From positions 1-7,529 of the forward strand of contig JALRFN010000330.1 of NCBI GenBank assembly GCA_023268425.1: DNA of 7,529 nt, in the 5' to 3' direction. Below are positions 1-5,922 of this stretch, piece after piece; the first letter of the stretch is position 1; each line of letters begins with the position of its first letter. The translations under genes and the position numbers were made by a program. This DNA comes from Burkholderiaceae bacterium. GTDB lineage: Bacteria; Pseudomonadota; Gammaproteobacteria; Burkholderiales; Burkholderiaceae_C. The notes beneath the pieces are model-generated. The model was given only the letters and a program-made list of their open reading frames with translations, did no database searches and was not told where the DNA came from.

Positions 1-1
1 C

Positions 2-146
2 GCGGACCTCCTCAATGCCAAGCGCCAAATCGTCTTGGACATTAACCGTGCCTTGGAATTGGATGTCCAACGGTACCGCAAGGGAGAATTGACGACGCGT
101 CAGACCCACTTGCAAACCAAGCTTCGTCTGGAATTACGCGACGTCA
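2..146 (+). CDS. Fragment of an unidentified protein, truncated at both ends
   Basis: A frame open from base 2 encodes about 48 plausible residues (it starts ADLLNAKRQIVLDINRALEL) before meeting sequence that is clearly argJ on the opposite strand. The composition is soluble and helical, rich in charged residues and regularly spaced leucines, with the segment ALELDVQRYRKGELT. No minus-strand frame here continues ArgJ, and all three minus frames have stops. I do not recognise the protein. The pattern AL-x-L-(x)3-RY-x-x-GE faintly recalls the long helices of TolC-type outer-membrane factors, but the piece is too short and the following residues do not fit well. Past about base 146 the frame stays open to a stop at 248-250, but that part is antisense to argJ. 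No start or natural end is visible. Confidence 0.4.
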
Positions 147-485
147 CTGCTCTGGCAGCACGCCCAACAGCTTCGCTGTCGAGGTGGCCATGCGTTTGGC
201 GTTCGCCAAACCCGGTGCACCCGTTCCTGCGTTGGCGTTGCCGGTGTTGATCACCAAGGCGCGAACGCCTTGCGCACCGGCCAAATGTTCGCGACAGACC
301 TGCACAGGGGCGGCGCAAAACCGATTGCGCGTGAACACCGCGTCCACTTGGGTGCCCGCATCCAAGGCCATCACCACCAAATCTTTGCGGCCGGGCTTTT
401 TGATGCCCGCAGATGTCACACCCAAGCGCACGCCGGGCACGTCAAACACATCCGCGACCTTGGGCATCGGCAAATTCACTGGCAT
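144..485 (-). CDS. argJ: ArgJ (glutamate N-acetyltransferase / amino-acid acetyltransferase), N-terminal part only, broken
   Basis: ArgJ transfers the acetyl group from N-acetylornithine to glutamate, recycling acetyl in cytoplasmic arginine synthesis; many versions also use acetyl-CoA. The 113 residues show the family's N-terminal features: GVRLGVTSAGIKK-like start (residues 18-30), FTRNRFCAAPVQVCREHL (51-68) and the strongly conserved VINTGNANAGTG (78-89). The ATG at 483-485 is chosen because GGAG lies 6 bases upstream; an in-frame extension further upstream would run into secA. ArgJ is normally about 400 residues. Here similarity ends at LGVLPEQ, followed at once by TGA (144-146), where the family continues with a segment like VLPFSTGVI. 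The autocleavage site and catalytic threonine are therefore absent, so as written the product would be inactive. The gene sits directly behind the secA terminator. Confidence 0.9.
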   Translation of the reverse strand: MPVNLPMPKVADVFDVPGVRLGVTSAGIKKPGRKDLVVMALDAGTQVDAVFTRNRFCAAPVQVCREHLAGAQGVRALVINTGNANAGTGAPGLANAKRMATSTAKLLGVLPEQ

Positions 486-496
486 ACGAATCTCCA

Positions 497-520
497 ACAA
501 AAAGCCCCCATGGCGGGGGC
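497..520 (-). terminator. Rho-independent terminator after secA
   Basis: Read on the minus strand, GCCCCC - GCCAT - GGGGGC forms a perfect six-pair GC stem with a 5-base loop, followed directly by TTTTTGTT. It starts 5 bases after the secA stop codon. Its U-tract runs straight into the GGAG ribosome binding site of argJ, so little or no space remains for an argJ promoter downstream of it. Confidence 0.85.
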
Positions 521-525
521 GCTGT

Positions 526-3258
526 TCACAGTTTACCGTGGCACTGCTTGTATTTCTTCCCGCTGCCACAAGGACATGGGTCATTGCGACCCACGCGGGG
601 AACCTCGTCGGCTGCGGGTGCACCCTGTTGCTGGGCGTTGCCTTGCTCGTCTGGCCCTGAGTAGGTCACGTTGTGCATGGCTCCGTGTGCTTCCATCTCA
701 TGAGTCGCCTCATCCAAGACCTCGGGTTGCTCCACGCGCACCGTCATCAACACCCGGGTGACTTCATCGCGCACCCCATCCAGCATGCGCCCAAACAACT
801 CAAACGCCTCGCGTTTGTATTCTTGTTTGGGTTGCTTTTGGGCGTAGCCACGCAAATGGATGCCTTGACGCAGATAGTCCAAGGCGCTCAAGTGGTCGCG
901 CCAATGCGAATCCAACACCTGCAACAAAACCATGCGCGCGAACTGCATGAAATTGTCTTCACCAACAGCCTCCAGCTTCGCAGCATGGGCCGCATCAGCG
1001 GCGGCCACGACCTGATCCACCACATCCTGATCGTCCATGGCCTCGGCCTGCTCCAGCGCCGCCAGCAAGTCCACCTCCAAAGACCAGTCAGCAGCCAAGG
1101 CAGCCTGCAGTGCGGGCAGGTCCCATTGCTCTTCAACGCTGCCCTCTGGGACATAAGCCCGCACAACAGCCTCCATCGCACCGCGACGCAAGGCTTCAAT
1201 CTGCGACAACAACTGCTGCGCATCCAGAATGTCATTGCGCTGCTGGTAGATCACTTTGCGCTGATCGTTGGCGACGTCGTCGTATTCCAGTAATTGCTTG
1301 CGGATGTCGAAGTTGCGGGCCTCGACCTTGCGCTGCGCCGACTCGATGGAGCGCGTGACCATGCCCGCCTCAATCGCTTCGCCTTCAGGCATTTTGAGTC
1401 GGTCCATGATGGCGCGCACCCGGTCACCAGCAAAAATGCGCAGCAGCTGATCGTCCAGACTCAAGTAAAAGCGCGAAGAACCCGGGTCACCCTGGCGACC
1501 AGAGCGACCGCGCAGTTGGTTGTCGATGCGGCGTGATTCATGGCGCTCGGTCGCAATGATGCGCAAGCCACCGAGGGCCACCACAGCATCGTGCTCCTCT
1601 TGCCAGGACTGGCGTACCGCGGTGCTCAAGGCCTCTCGCTGCGCCTCATCCAAGCTCTGCTCCCCGATGGCCGCAGCCGTCAGCTTGTCCAAGTTTCCGC
1701 CCAAAACGATGTCGGTACCCCGCCCGGCCATGTTGGTGGCGATGGTGATGGCCTTCAATCGCCCGGCTTGGGCAATGATGTCGGCCTCGCGTGCATGCTG
1801 CTTGGCATTCAGCACCTGGTGCGGCAAACCGGCTTCTGACAGCAAATGCGAAATGACTTCCGAGTTTTCAATCGAAGACGTGCCTACCAACACCGGCTGA
1901 CCACGTTCATGACAGGCTCGGATGTCCTCAATGGCGGCCTTGTATTTTTCCGGTGTCGTCTTGTACACACGGTCCAGTTGGTCGTCGCGTGAATTTTTCC
2001 TGTTGGGTGGAATCACCACCGTTTCGAGACCGTAAATCTCTTGAAACTCGTAAGCCTCGGTGTCGGCGGTACCCGTCATGCCAGACAACTTCCCGTACAA
2101 GCGGAAGTAGTTCTGAAACGTGATCGAGGCCATGGTTTGGTTCTCGGCCTGGATTTGTACGCCTTCTTTGGCTTCGACGGCTTGGTGCAAGCCTTCGCTC
2201 CAGCGCCGACCAGCCATCAAGCGTCCGGTGAACTCATCAACAATGACCACCTCGCCGTTTTGCACCACATAGTGTTGGTCTTTGACGTACAAATGGTGCG
2301 CGCGCAACGCCGCGTTCAAGTGGTGCATCAACATGATGTTGCCTGCGTCGTACAAGGACGCGCCTTCTGGCAACAATCCCGCCCGCACCATCGCCTGCTC
2401 AGCACGCTCGTGACCGTCTTCGGTCAAATGCACTTGACGCGACTTTTCATCCACTGTGAAGTCACCTGGCTCGATCACCCCCTCACCGGTGCGCACATCG
2501 GCTTCGCCCTGTTGTTGCTTCAACTGAGGCACGATGTCGTTGATCGCCAAATACATGGCAGTGTGGTCTTCGGCCTGCCCGCTGATGATCAATGGCGTGC
2601 GCGCCTCGTCAATCAAAATCGAATCGACCTCGTCAACGATGGCATAGCTCAAACGACGCTGAACACGTTCATCTGCCGCGTACACCATGTTGTCGCGCAA
2701 GTAGTCAAAACCATACTCGTTGTTGGTGCCGTAGGTGATGTCCGCAGCATAAGCCGCCTGCTTTTGTTCACGCGACATGTTGGGCAAGTTGATGCCCACC
2801 GTCAGGCCCAAGAAGTTGTACAACACACCCATCCATTGGGCATCACGCGATGCCAAATAGTCGTTGACCGTCACTACATGCACGCCTTGGCCAGTCAAGG
2901 CATTGAGGTAAACCGCCAAGGTCGCCGTCAGCGTCTTGCCCTCGCCCGTGCGCATTTCAGCCACTTTGCCTGAATGCAGGGCAATGCCGCCCAGCATCTG
3001 GACGTCAAAATGCCTCATCTTCATGATGCGCTTGGAGGCCTCGCGCACCGTGGCAAAGGCTTCAGGCAGGATGGCGTCTAGGCTCTCCCCACCTTGCAAG
3101 CGCTGTTTGAAGGTGTCGGTACAAGCCCTGAGTTGATCGTCATCCATGGCCTCGTACTGAGGCTCGAGCGCATTGATTTTTTGTACGGTTTTGCGGTATC
3201 CACGCAGCACACGGTCGTTGCGGCTGCCAAATATTTTGGTGAGCACCTGAATCGGCAT
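526..3258 (-). CDS. secA: SecA, preprotein translocase ATPase
   Basis: SecA is the ATP-driven motor that pushes unfolded preproteins through SecYEG at the inner membrane. The 910 residues match the usual proteobacterial length. Visible elements in order: LTKIFGSRNDR at the N-terminus; Walker A MRTGEGKT (102-109); VVTVNDYLA in the first nucleotide-binding domain; DEVD Walker B (209-212); the preprotein cross-linking domain from about 225 to 375; TNMAGRGTDIVLGG (508-521) in the second nucleotide-binding domain; LRGRSGRQGDPG; the helical scaffold and wing domains; and a C-terminal zinc site C-x-C-(x)8-C-H (C895, C897, C906, H907) that binds SecB and lipid. The ATG at 3256-3258 has only a weak AAAGAA purine stretch upstream. 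The 143-base leader between the M23 gene and secA contains a minus-strand TAAAAT (3349-3354) that could be a -10 box, but no good -35 precedes it. No SecM-like arrest peptide is seen. No frameshift. Confidence 0.98.
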   Translation of the reverse strand: MPIQVLTKIFGSRNDRVLRGYRKTVQKINALEPQYEAMDDDQLRACTDTFKQRLQGGESLDAILPEAFATVREASKRIMKMRHFDVQMLGGIALHSGKVAEMRTGEGKTLTATLAVYLNALTGQGVHVVTVNDYLASRDAQWMGVLYNFLGLTVGINLPNMSREQKQAAYAADITYGTNNEYGFDYLRDNMVYAADERVQRRLSYAIVDEVDSILIDEARTPLIISGQAEDHTAMYLAINDIVPQLKQQQGEADVRTGEGVIEPGDFTVDEKSRQVHLTEDGHERAEQAMVRAGLLPEGASLYDAGNIMLMHHLNAALRAHHLYVKDQHYVVQNGEVVIVDEFTGRLMAGRRWSEGLHQAVEAKEGVQIQAENQTMASITFQNYFRLYGKLSGMTGTADTEAYEFQEIYGLETVVIPPNRKNSRDDQLDRVYKTTPEKYKAAIEDIRACHERGQPVLVGTSSIENSEVISHLLSEAGLPHQVLNAKQHAREADIIAQAGRLKAITIATNMAGRGTDIVLGGNLDKLTAAAIGEQSLDEAQREALSTAVRQSWQEEHDAVVALGGLRIIATERHESRRIDNQLRGRSGRQGDPGSSRFYLSLDDQLLRIFAGDRVRAIMDRLKMPEGEAIEAGMVTRSIESAQRKVEARNFDIRKQLLEYDDVANDQRKVIYQQRNDILDAQQLLSQIEALRRGAMEAVVRAYVPEGSVEEQWDLPALQAALAADWSLEVDLLAALEQAEAMDDQDVVDQVVAAADAAHAAKLEAVGEDNFMQFARMVLLQVLDSHWRDHLSALDYLRQGIHLRGYAQKQPKQEYKREAFELFGRMLDGVRDEVTRVLMTVRVEQPEVLDEATHEMEAHGAMHNVTYSGPDEQGNAQQQGAPAADEVPRVGRNDPCPCGSGKKYKQCHGKL

Positions 3259-3401
3259 GATTGGGTTCTTTCGAGAATCACTGGCGAAACGCGGCTGTTC
3301 GCGTGTCGCGCGCGCCAGCCCAACTCAGGTCAGCGCATCAACTTTTGGATTTTAGCGGCGCAGGTCTCGGCGCTCGCTGCACTTGCACACTGCCTCTGCG
3401 C

Positions 3402-4355
3402 TCAAGGGGCGCGGGCTTGGTGCGCATGATCACGCAGATAGGTCGCTGGGTTGCGCACGCGGCCTGCCACCCACACCTCGAAGTGCAAGTGTGGCCCGGT
3501 AGAGCGACCAGAATTGCCAAGCAAACCAATCACCTGCCCAGGTTTGACCACGTCACCCTGCGCAACTTTGAATGCCTTCAGGTGGGCGTAACGCGTCAAT
3601 ACCCCGTTGCCATGCTCAATTTCCACCAAACGGCCATAACCCGCATGCCAGTTGGCTGAGACCACGATGCCACCAGCACTTGCGCTCACCGGCGTCCCTT
3701 GAGGCCCGGGGAAGTCCAAGCCCGTGTGCGTGGCCACTTTGCCAGTGATGGGGTCAATGCGTCTGCCGAAACTTGAGCCCACGCTCAGACCTTCCACGGG
3801 CCGGCGTCCGGGCGTCAAGGCGTTGGCCCACTCTTGGTGGTTCAGGCTGTCTTCAATGACCGAGAGCCAAGCCATTTGCTCTTCGCTGTTTTGCGTCAAG
3901 ACATCCAAAGCGCTGGAGAGTTCCTGAGCGGTCATGGACCGCGGTTCGACCAAAGCACCCCCCTCCCCACCGGGGGCAGGACTTGCTTCTGACTCCGGCA
4001 GGCCCGCCAGCTCCGCCAAGCGGGCACTCAAGGCGTCCAACTGGATCATGCGCGCTTGCATCACGCCCAAGCGCTTGGCCAATGCGTCGATGTTTTGCTG
4101 AACCAGCGACTCCGCTTCCGTGGCGGAATCCAGGTTCGCTGTATCGACAGCTGGCAACAGCTGTTGGAGCGCCGCGGTGTTGGCAACTTGGCCTTGCCCA
4201 TGCACCGCCACACCGTCTCGCGCCACCGGCCACCAGGCCAAAATGGTGCTCAGCACCAAGGCGAGGAAACCAAGACCAGACAACACGAGCTGCAACAAGC
4301 CGAGCTGAAAGCTGCGTACCTTGGCGTGTTTGCTGTCCGTGATAATGATGTGCAT
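3402..4355 (-). CDS. Membrane-anchored M23 family metallopeptidase (LytM/lysostaphin-type)
   Basis: Predicted to cut cell-wall peptide bonds in the periplasm, or to regulate such cutting. The 317-residue protein has a short cytoplasmic N-terminus (MHIIITDSKHAKVRSF), one membrane segment (about 18-42), a helical, probably coiled-coil stretch (about 60-120) and a Pro/Gly/Glu-rich linker (122-138). The C-terminal M23 domain (about 190-310) has all zinc and catalytic residues: H210 and D214 in HTGLD, H258 in YAHLK, and HLH (H289, H291) in GPHLHFEV. It is therefore probably an active enzyme, unlike degenerate EnvC/NlpD-type activators. The ATG at 4353-4355 is preferred over the in-frame GTG at 4359-4361 because AAAGGTGA ends about 7 bases before the ATG but only 1 base before the GTG. 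It lies upstream of secA on the same strand and is divergent from the dciA-like gene. The specific bond cut cannot be told from sequence. Confidence 0.92.
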   Translation of the reverse strand: MHIIITDSKHAKVRSFQLGLLQLVLSGLGFLALVLSTILAWWPVARDGVAVHGQGQVANTAALQQLLPAVDTANLDSATEAESLVQQNIDALAKRLGVMQARMIQLDALSARLAELAGLPESEASPAPGGEGGALVEPRSMTAQELSSALDVLTQNSEEQMAWLSVIEDSLNHQEWANALTPGRRPVEGLSVGSSFGRRIDPITGKVATHTGLDFPGPQGTPVSASAGGIVVSANWHAGYGRLVEIEHGNGVLTRYAHLKAFKVAQGDVVKPGQVIGLLGNSGRSTGPHLHFEVWVAGRVRNPATYLRDHAHQARAP

Positions 4356-4378
4356 GCGCACGTCACCTTTCTCTTCGC

Positions 4379-4411
4379 TTGAGCGGTGAACTCTTGAGTC
4401 ACCGCAGTCAA
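4379..4411. promoter_or_regulatory. 33-base interrupted palindrome in the divergent dciA / M23 gap
   Basis: On the plus strand TTGA, GCGGTGAACTC, TT, GAGTCACCGC, AG, TCAA reads as nested inverted repeats: TTGA/TCAA outside, then GCGGTGA-(A)-CTC against GAG-TCACCGC with one extra A. It could be a dimer-binding operator serving both divergent genes. As RNA, GCGGUGA (4383-4389) pairs with UCACCGC (4399-4405) around a 9-base loop, which would enclose the candidate dciA ribosome binding site and TTG start. The symmetry is read directly from the sequence; the function is inferred. Confidence 0.45.
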
Positions 4412-4693
4412 ACCATCATGGAGGCGATGTCTGCGTCTCCGACGCTGCAAGCGCTGCAACTGCGCAGCGCCCTAGGCCGATCCCGCATGCAAGTGCTTCA
4501 GCAACTCTTGCCACCCACACTTTGCCAACAACTTCGACACGGCAACTGCGATCCAACAGATTGGTGCATTTTGAGCCCCAATGCAGCGGTTGCTGCCAAA
4601 CTGAGGCAATGGCTGCCAGAGATCAATGCCCAACTGAAGAACACCGAGCATCGGGAAGTCAGCATTCGCGTCAAGATCGCGCGCAACAGTTGA
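4394..4693 (+). CDS. dciA: DUF721 / DciA-like protein (candidate replicative helicase loader)
   Basis: DciA-family (DUF721) proteins help load the DnaB replicative helicase in the many bacteria that lack DnaC. The 99-residue product shows the group's features: HRSQTIMEAMSASPTL at the N-terminus, a conserved tryptophan in DPTDWCILSPN (about 54-64), AVAAKLRQWLPEI (about 66-78) and a closing beta strand REVSIRVKI (about 87-95). It is short and basic with no membrane segment or signal peptide, so it is cytoplasmic. The start is uncertain. TTG at 4394 has GGTGAA about 4 bases upstream and keeps the HR-x-x motif seen near the start of relatives. ATG at 4418 has no clear ribosome site, and ATG at 4427 has GGAGG only 2 bases away. 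A possible promoter inside the M23 gene (TTGGCG 4321-4326, TAATGA 4343-4348) is weak. It is divergent from the M23 gene and converges on tRNA-Thr. Confidence 0.75.
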   Translation: MSHRSQTIMEAMSASPTLQALQLRSALGRSRMQVLQQLLPPTLCQQLRHGNCDPTDWCILSPNAAVAAKLRQWLPEINAQLKNTEHREVSIRVKIARNS

Positions 4694-4706
4694 CGCTAGG
4701 AAAATT

Positions 4707-4782
4707 TGGTGCCGGTTGTCGGACTCGAACTGACGACCTATCGCTTACAAGGCGAGTGCTCTACCAACTGAGCTAAACCGGC
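4707..4782 (-). tRNA. thrT: tRNA-Thr (anticodon UGU)
   Basis: A complete 76-base cloverleaf on the minus strand: acceptor GCCGGTT/AACCGGC, D-arm GCTC/GAGC, anticodon loop CTTGTAA with TGT at 4747-4749, five-base variable region, T-loop TTCGAGT, discriminator A and an encoded CCA (4707-4709). It reads threonine codons ACN, mainly ACA. Two stem positions do not pair: C27-U43 at the top of the anticodon stem and A52-C62 in the T-stem. It lies 12 bases after sspB on the same strand, so it may be cut out of an sspAB transcript. A minus-strand TAGAAT overlapping the sspB stop could instead be its own -10. A short TTTT lies just after the CCA. The gene symbol is given by analogy only. Confidence 0.97.
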
Positions 4783-4794
4783 GCAAGGCGTATT

Positions 4795-5211
4795 CTACTT
4801 GATGCGACGAAGGCTGGGCCGCGTACCCGAGCCACCTCGGGGAGGTGGGCTTTCGGGCGGCTCCTCGGGGGTGTCTGAACTTGGCTGCGGACTGTCTTCG
4901 AGTTCAAAGGTCAGGCCTTGTGCGCTCTCGCGCGCGTACAAGGCGACGACTCGACCCAAGGGCACGTCAACTGCGTGGACTCGCCCACTGAAACGCGCTT
5001 TGAACCGCAAACCCTCGTCATCGATGACCAGACCTTGCGTGGCATCCATAGCGATGTTGAACACAATTTGCTCGTCCTGAACGAACTCTCTCGGCACTTG
5101 GCAACGGTCGTCAACGACCACCAGGGCGTAGGGGGTGTAACCGTGCTCGCTACACCACTCATACACCGCCCGCATCAAGTACGGGCGCATGCTCGGGGCC
5201 ATGTTCAACAT
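4795..5211 (-). CDS. sspB: SspB, ClpXP protease specificity-enhancing factor
   Basis: SspB is a dimeric cytoplasmic adaptor that tethers ssrA-tagged proteins and some other substrates to the ClpXP protease. The 138 residues show the family layout: RPYLMRAVYEWCSEHGYTPY (about 9-28), VPREFVQDEQIVFNIA with the conserved IV-x-NIA, LRFKARFSG, VPLGRVVALYARE, then a flexible acidic and proline-rich linker (about 104-124), a PPPRGG segment, and the C-terminal ClpX-docking peptide RPSLRRIK (131-138). I recall the Escherichia coli tail as RPALRVVK; here V-V is replaced by R-I, so hydrophobic and basic character is only partly kept. ATG 5209-5211 is chosen because RPYL sits where it does in relatives and the start lies 17 bases after the sspA stop. 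Its ribosome site is weak (GAG), suggesting translation coupled to sspA. Operon sspA-sspB. Confidence 0.94.
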   Translation of the reverse strand: MLNMAPSMRPYLMRAVYEWCSEHGYTPYALVVVDDRCQVPREFVQDEQIVFNIAMDATQGLVIDDEGLRFKARFSGRVHAVDVPLGRVVALYARESAQGLTFELEDSPQPSSDTPEEPPESPPPRGGSGTRPSLRRIK

Positions 5212-5228
5212 CGTTTGCTCAGGGCGCT

Positions 5229-5840
5229 TTACTTGCGCATGACCTTCTCAGACGGCGTCAATGCCTCGATGTAAGCAGGACGCGAGAAGATGCGCTCGGC
5301 GTACTTGAGCAAAGGTGCGGCGTTTTTGCTCAACTCGATGCCGTAGTGCTCAAGACGCCACAGCAAGGGAGCAATCGCCACGTCCAACATCGAGAAGCTC
5401 TCGCCCAACATGAACTTGTTTTTCAAGAACACCGGAGCCAACTGGGTCAAGCGGTCGCGGATGTGCGCGCGGGCTTTTTCAACCGATTTGTCGTTGGCCT
5501 TCACGCCGCGTGACTCCAGGACCGACACATTGGTGAACAACTCTTTTTCGAAGTTCAACAGGAACAAGCGCACCCGTGCACGGTCGACTGGATCACCTGG
5601 CATCAACTGGGGGTGAGGAAAACGCTCATCGATGTATTCATTGATGATGTTCGACTCGTACAGAATCAGGTCACGTTCCACCAAGATGGGCACTTGACCA
5701 TATGGGTTCATGACAGAAATGTCTTCGGGCTTGTTGAACAAATCCACGTCACGGATTTCGAAATCCATGCCTTTTTCAAACAAGACGAAACGGCAGCGGT
5801 GAGAGAAAGGGCATGTTGTGCCCGAATACAAAACCATCAT
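5229..5840 (-). CDS. sspA: SspA, stringent starvation protein A (GST-fold RNA polymerase-associated protein)
   Basis: SspA binds RNA polymerase and alters promoter choice in starvation and stationary phase; its fold is that of a glutathione S-transferase but it usually lacks that activity. The 203 residues contain an N-terminal thioredoxin-like domain (1-80) starting MMVLYSGTTCPFSHRC, cis-proline motif GQVPILV, YESNIINEYIDERFPHP, and an all-helical C-terminal domain with SMLDVAIAPLLWRLE. The PHP at 75-77 matches the surface patch needed for SspA function in E. coli. C10-P-F-S and C16 form a redox-like motif that I do not recall in E. coli SspA. The ATG at 5838-5840 has a strong AAGGAG 9 bases upstream; the longer frame reaching back to 5891 would cross the upstream hairpin. 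It follows petC after 82 bases that contain two hairpins, and sspB follows 17 bases later. Confidence 0.96.
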   Translation of the reverse strand: MMVLYSGTTCPFSHRCRFVLFEKGMDFEIRDVDLFNKPEDISVMNPYGQVPILVERDLILYESNIINEYIDERFPHPQLMPGDPVDRARVRLFLLNFEKELFTNVSVLESRGVKANDKSVEKARAHIRDRLTQLAPVFLKNKFMLGESFSMLDVAIAPLLWRLEHYGIELSKNAAPLLKYAERIFSRPAYIEALTPSEKVMRK

Positions 5841-5860
5841 CGCAGCGAACTCCTTAAAGC

Positions 5861-5892
5861 AAAAAAGTGGCGCACCGCAAAGGCGCGCCACT
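5861..5892 (-). terminator. Rho-independent terminator between petC and sspA
   Basis: On the minus strand AGTGGCGC - 11-base loop - GCGCCACT forms an eight-pair perfect stem whose last bases run into a T6 tract. It lies 30 bases after the petC stop. The T-tract ends only a few bases before the AAGGAG site of sspA, so either a share of petABC transcripts reads through, or sspA is transcribed from a promoter upstream and this hairpin acts in its leader. Confidence 0.8.
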
Positions 5893-5899
5893 GAACATC

Positions 5900-5916
5900 C
5901 AGCGCACGAAGCGCTG
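5900..5916 (-). repeat. Small GC-rich hairpin in the petC 3' end
   Basis: CAGCGC - TTCGT - GCGCTG on the minus strand forms a six-pair stem with a UUCG-like loop, 6 bases after the petC stop codon and 7 bases before the larger terminator hairpin. It has no U-tract of its own. It may protect the petABC mRNA 3' end or compete in folding with the neighbouring stem, as both use GCGC cores. The pairing is seen; the role is inferred. Confidence 0.5.
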
Positions 5917-5922
5917 ACAGGT

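Noticed and set aside
486..623. Upstream extension of argJ by 46 codons
   Set aside because: It would run through the terminator into secA codons; the ATG at 485 has its own ribosome site and matches the family start.
2041..2973. Long open frame (310 codons) on the plus strand inside secA
   Set aside because: It is fully antisense to well-conserved secA codons, its composition (many H, V, L, Q) is typical of a codon-phase shadow, and it has no convincing domain.
3259..3401. SecM-like regulator or clear promoter ahead of secA
   Set aside because: The 143 bases hold no frame with an arrest-like motif. A TAAAAT at 3349-3354 (minus strand) lacks a matching -35, so I did not list it as a promoter.
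4522..4776. Plus-strand frame ending in CRTRTDDLSLTRRVLYQLS
   Set aside because: This peptide is the well-known false translation of the antisense strand of a tRNA gene; the rest overlaps the dciA-like gene in another frame.
4832..4848. Perfect inverted repeat CCACCTC-GGG-GAGGTGG
   Set aside because: It lies within sspB codons for the Pro/Gly-rich segment before the ClpX-docking tail, has no U-tract on either strand, and is explained by coding for proline and glycine runs.
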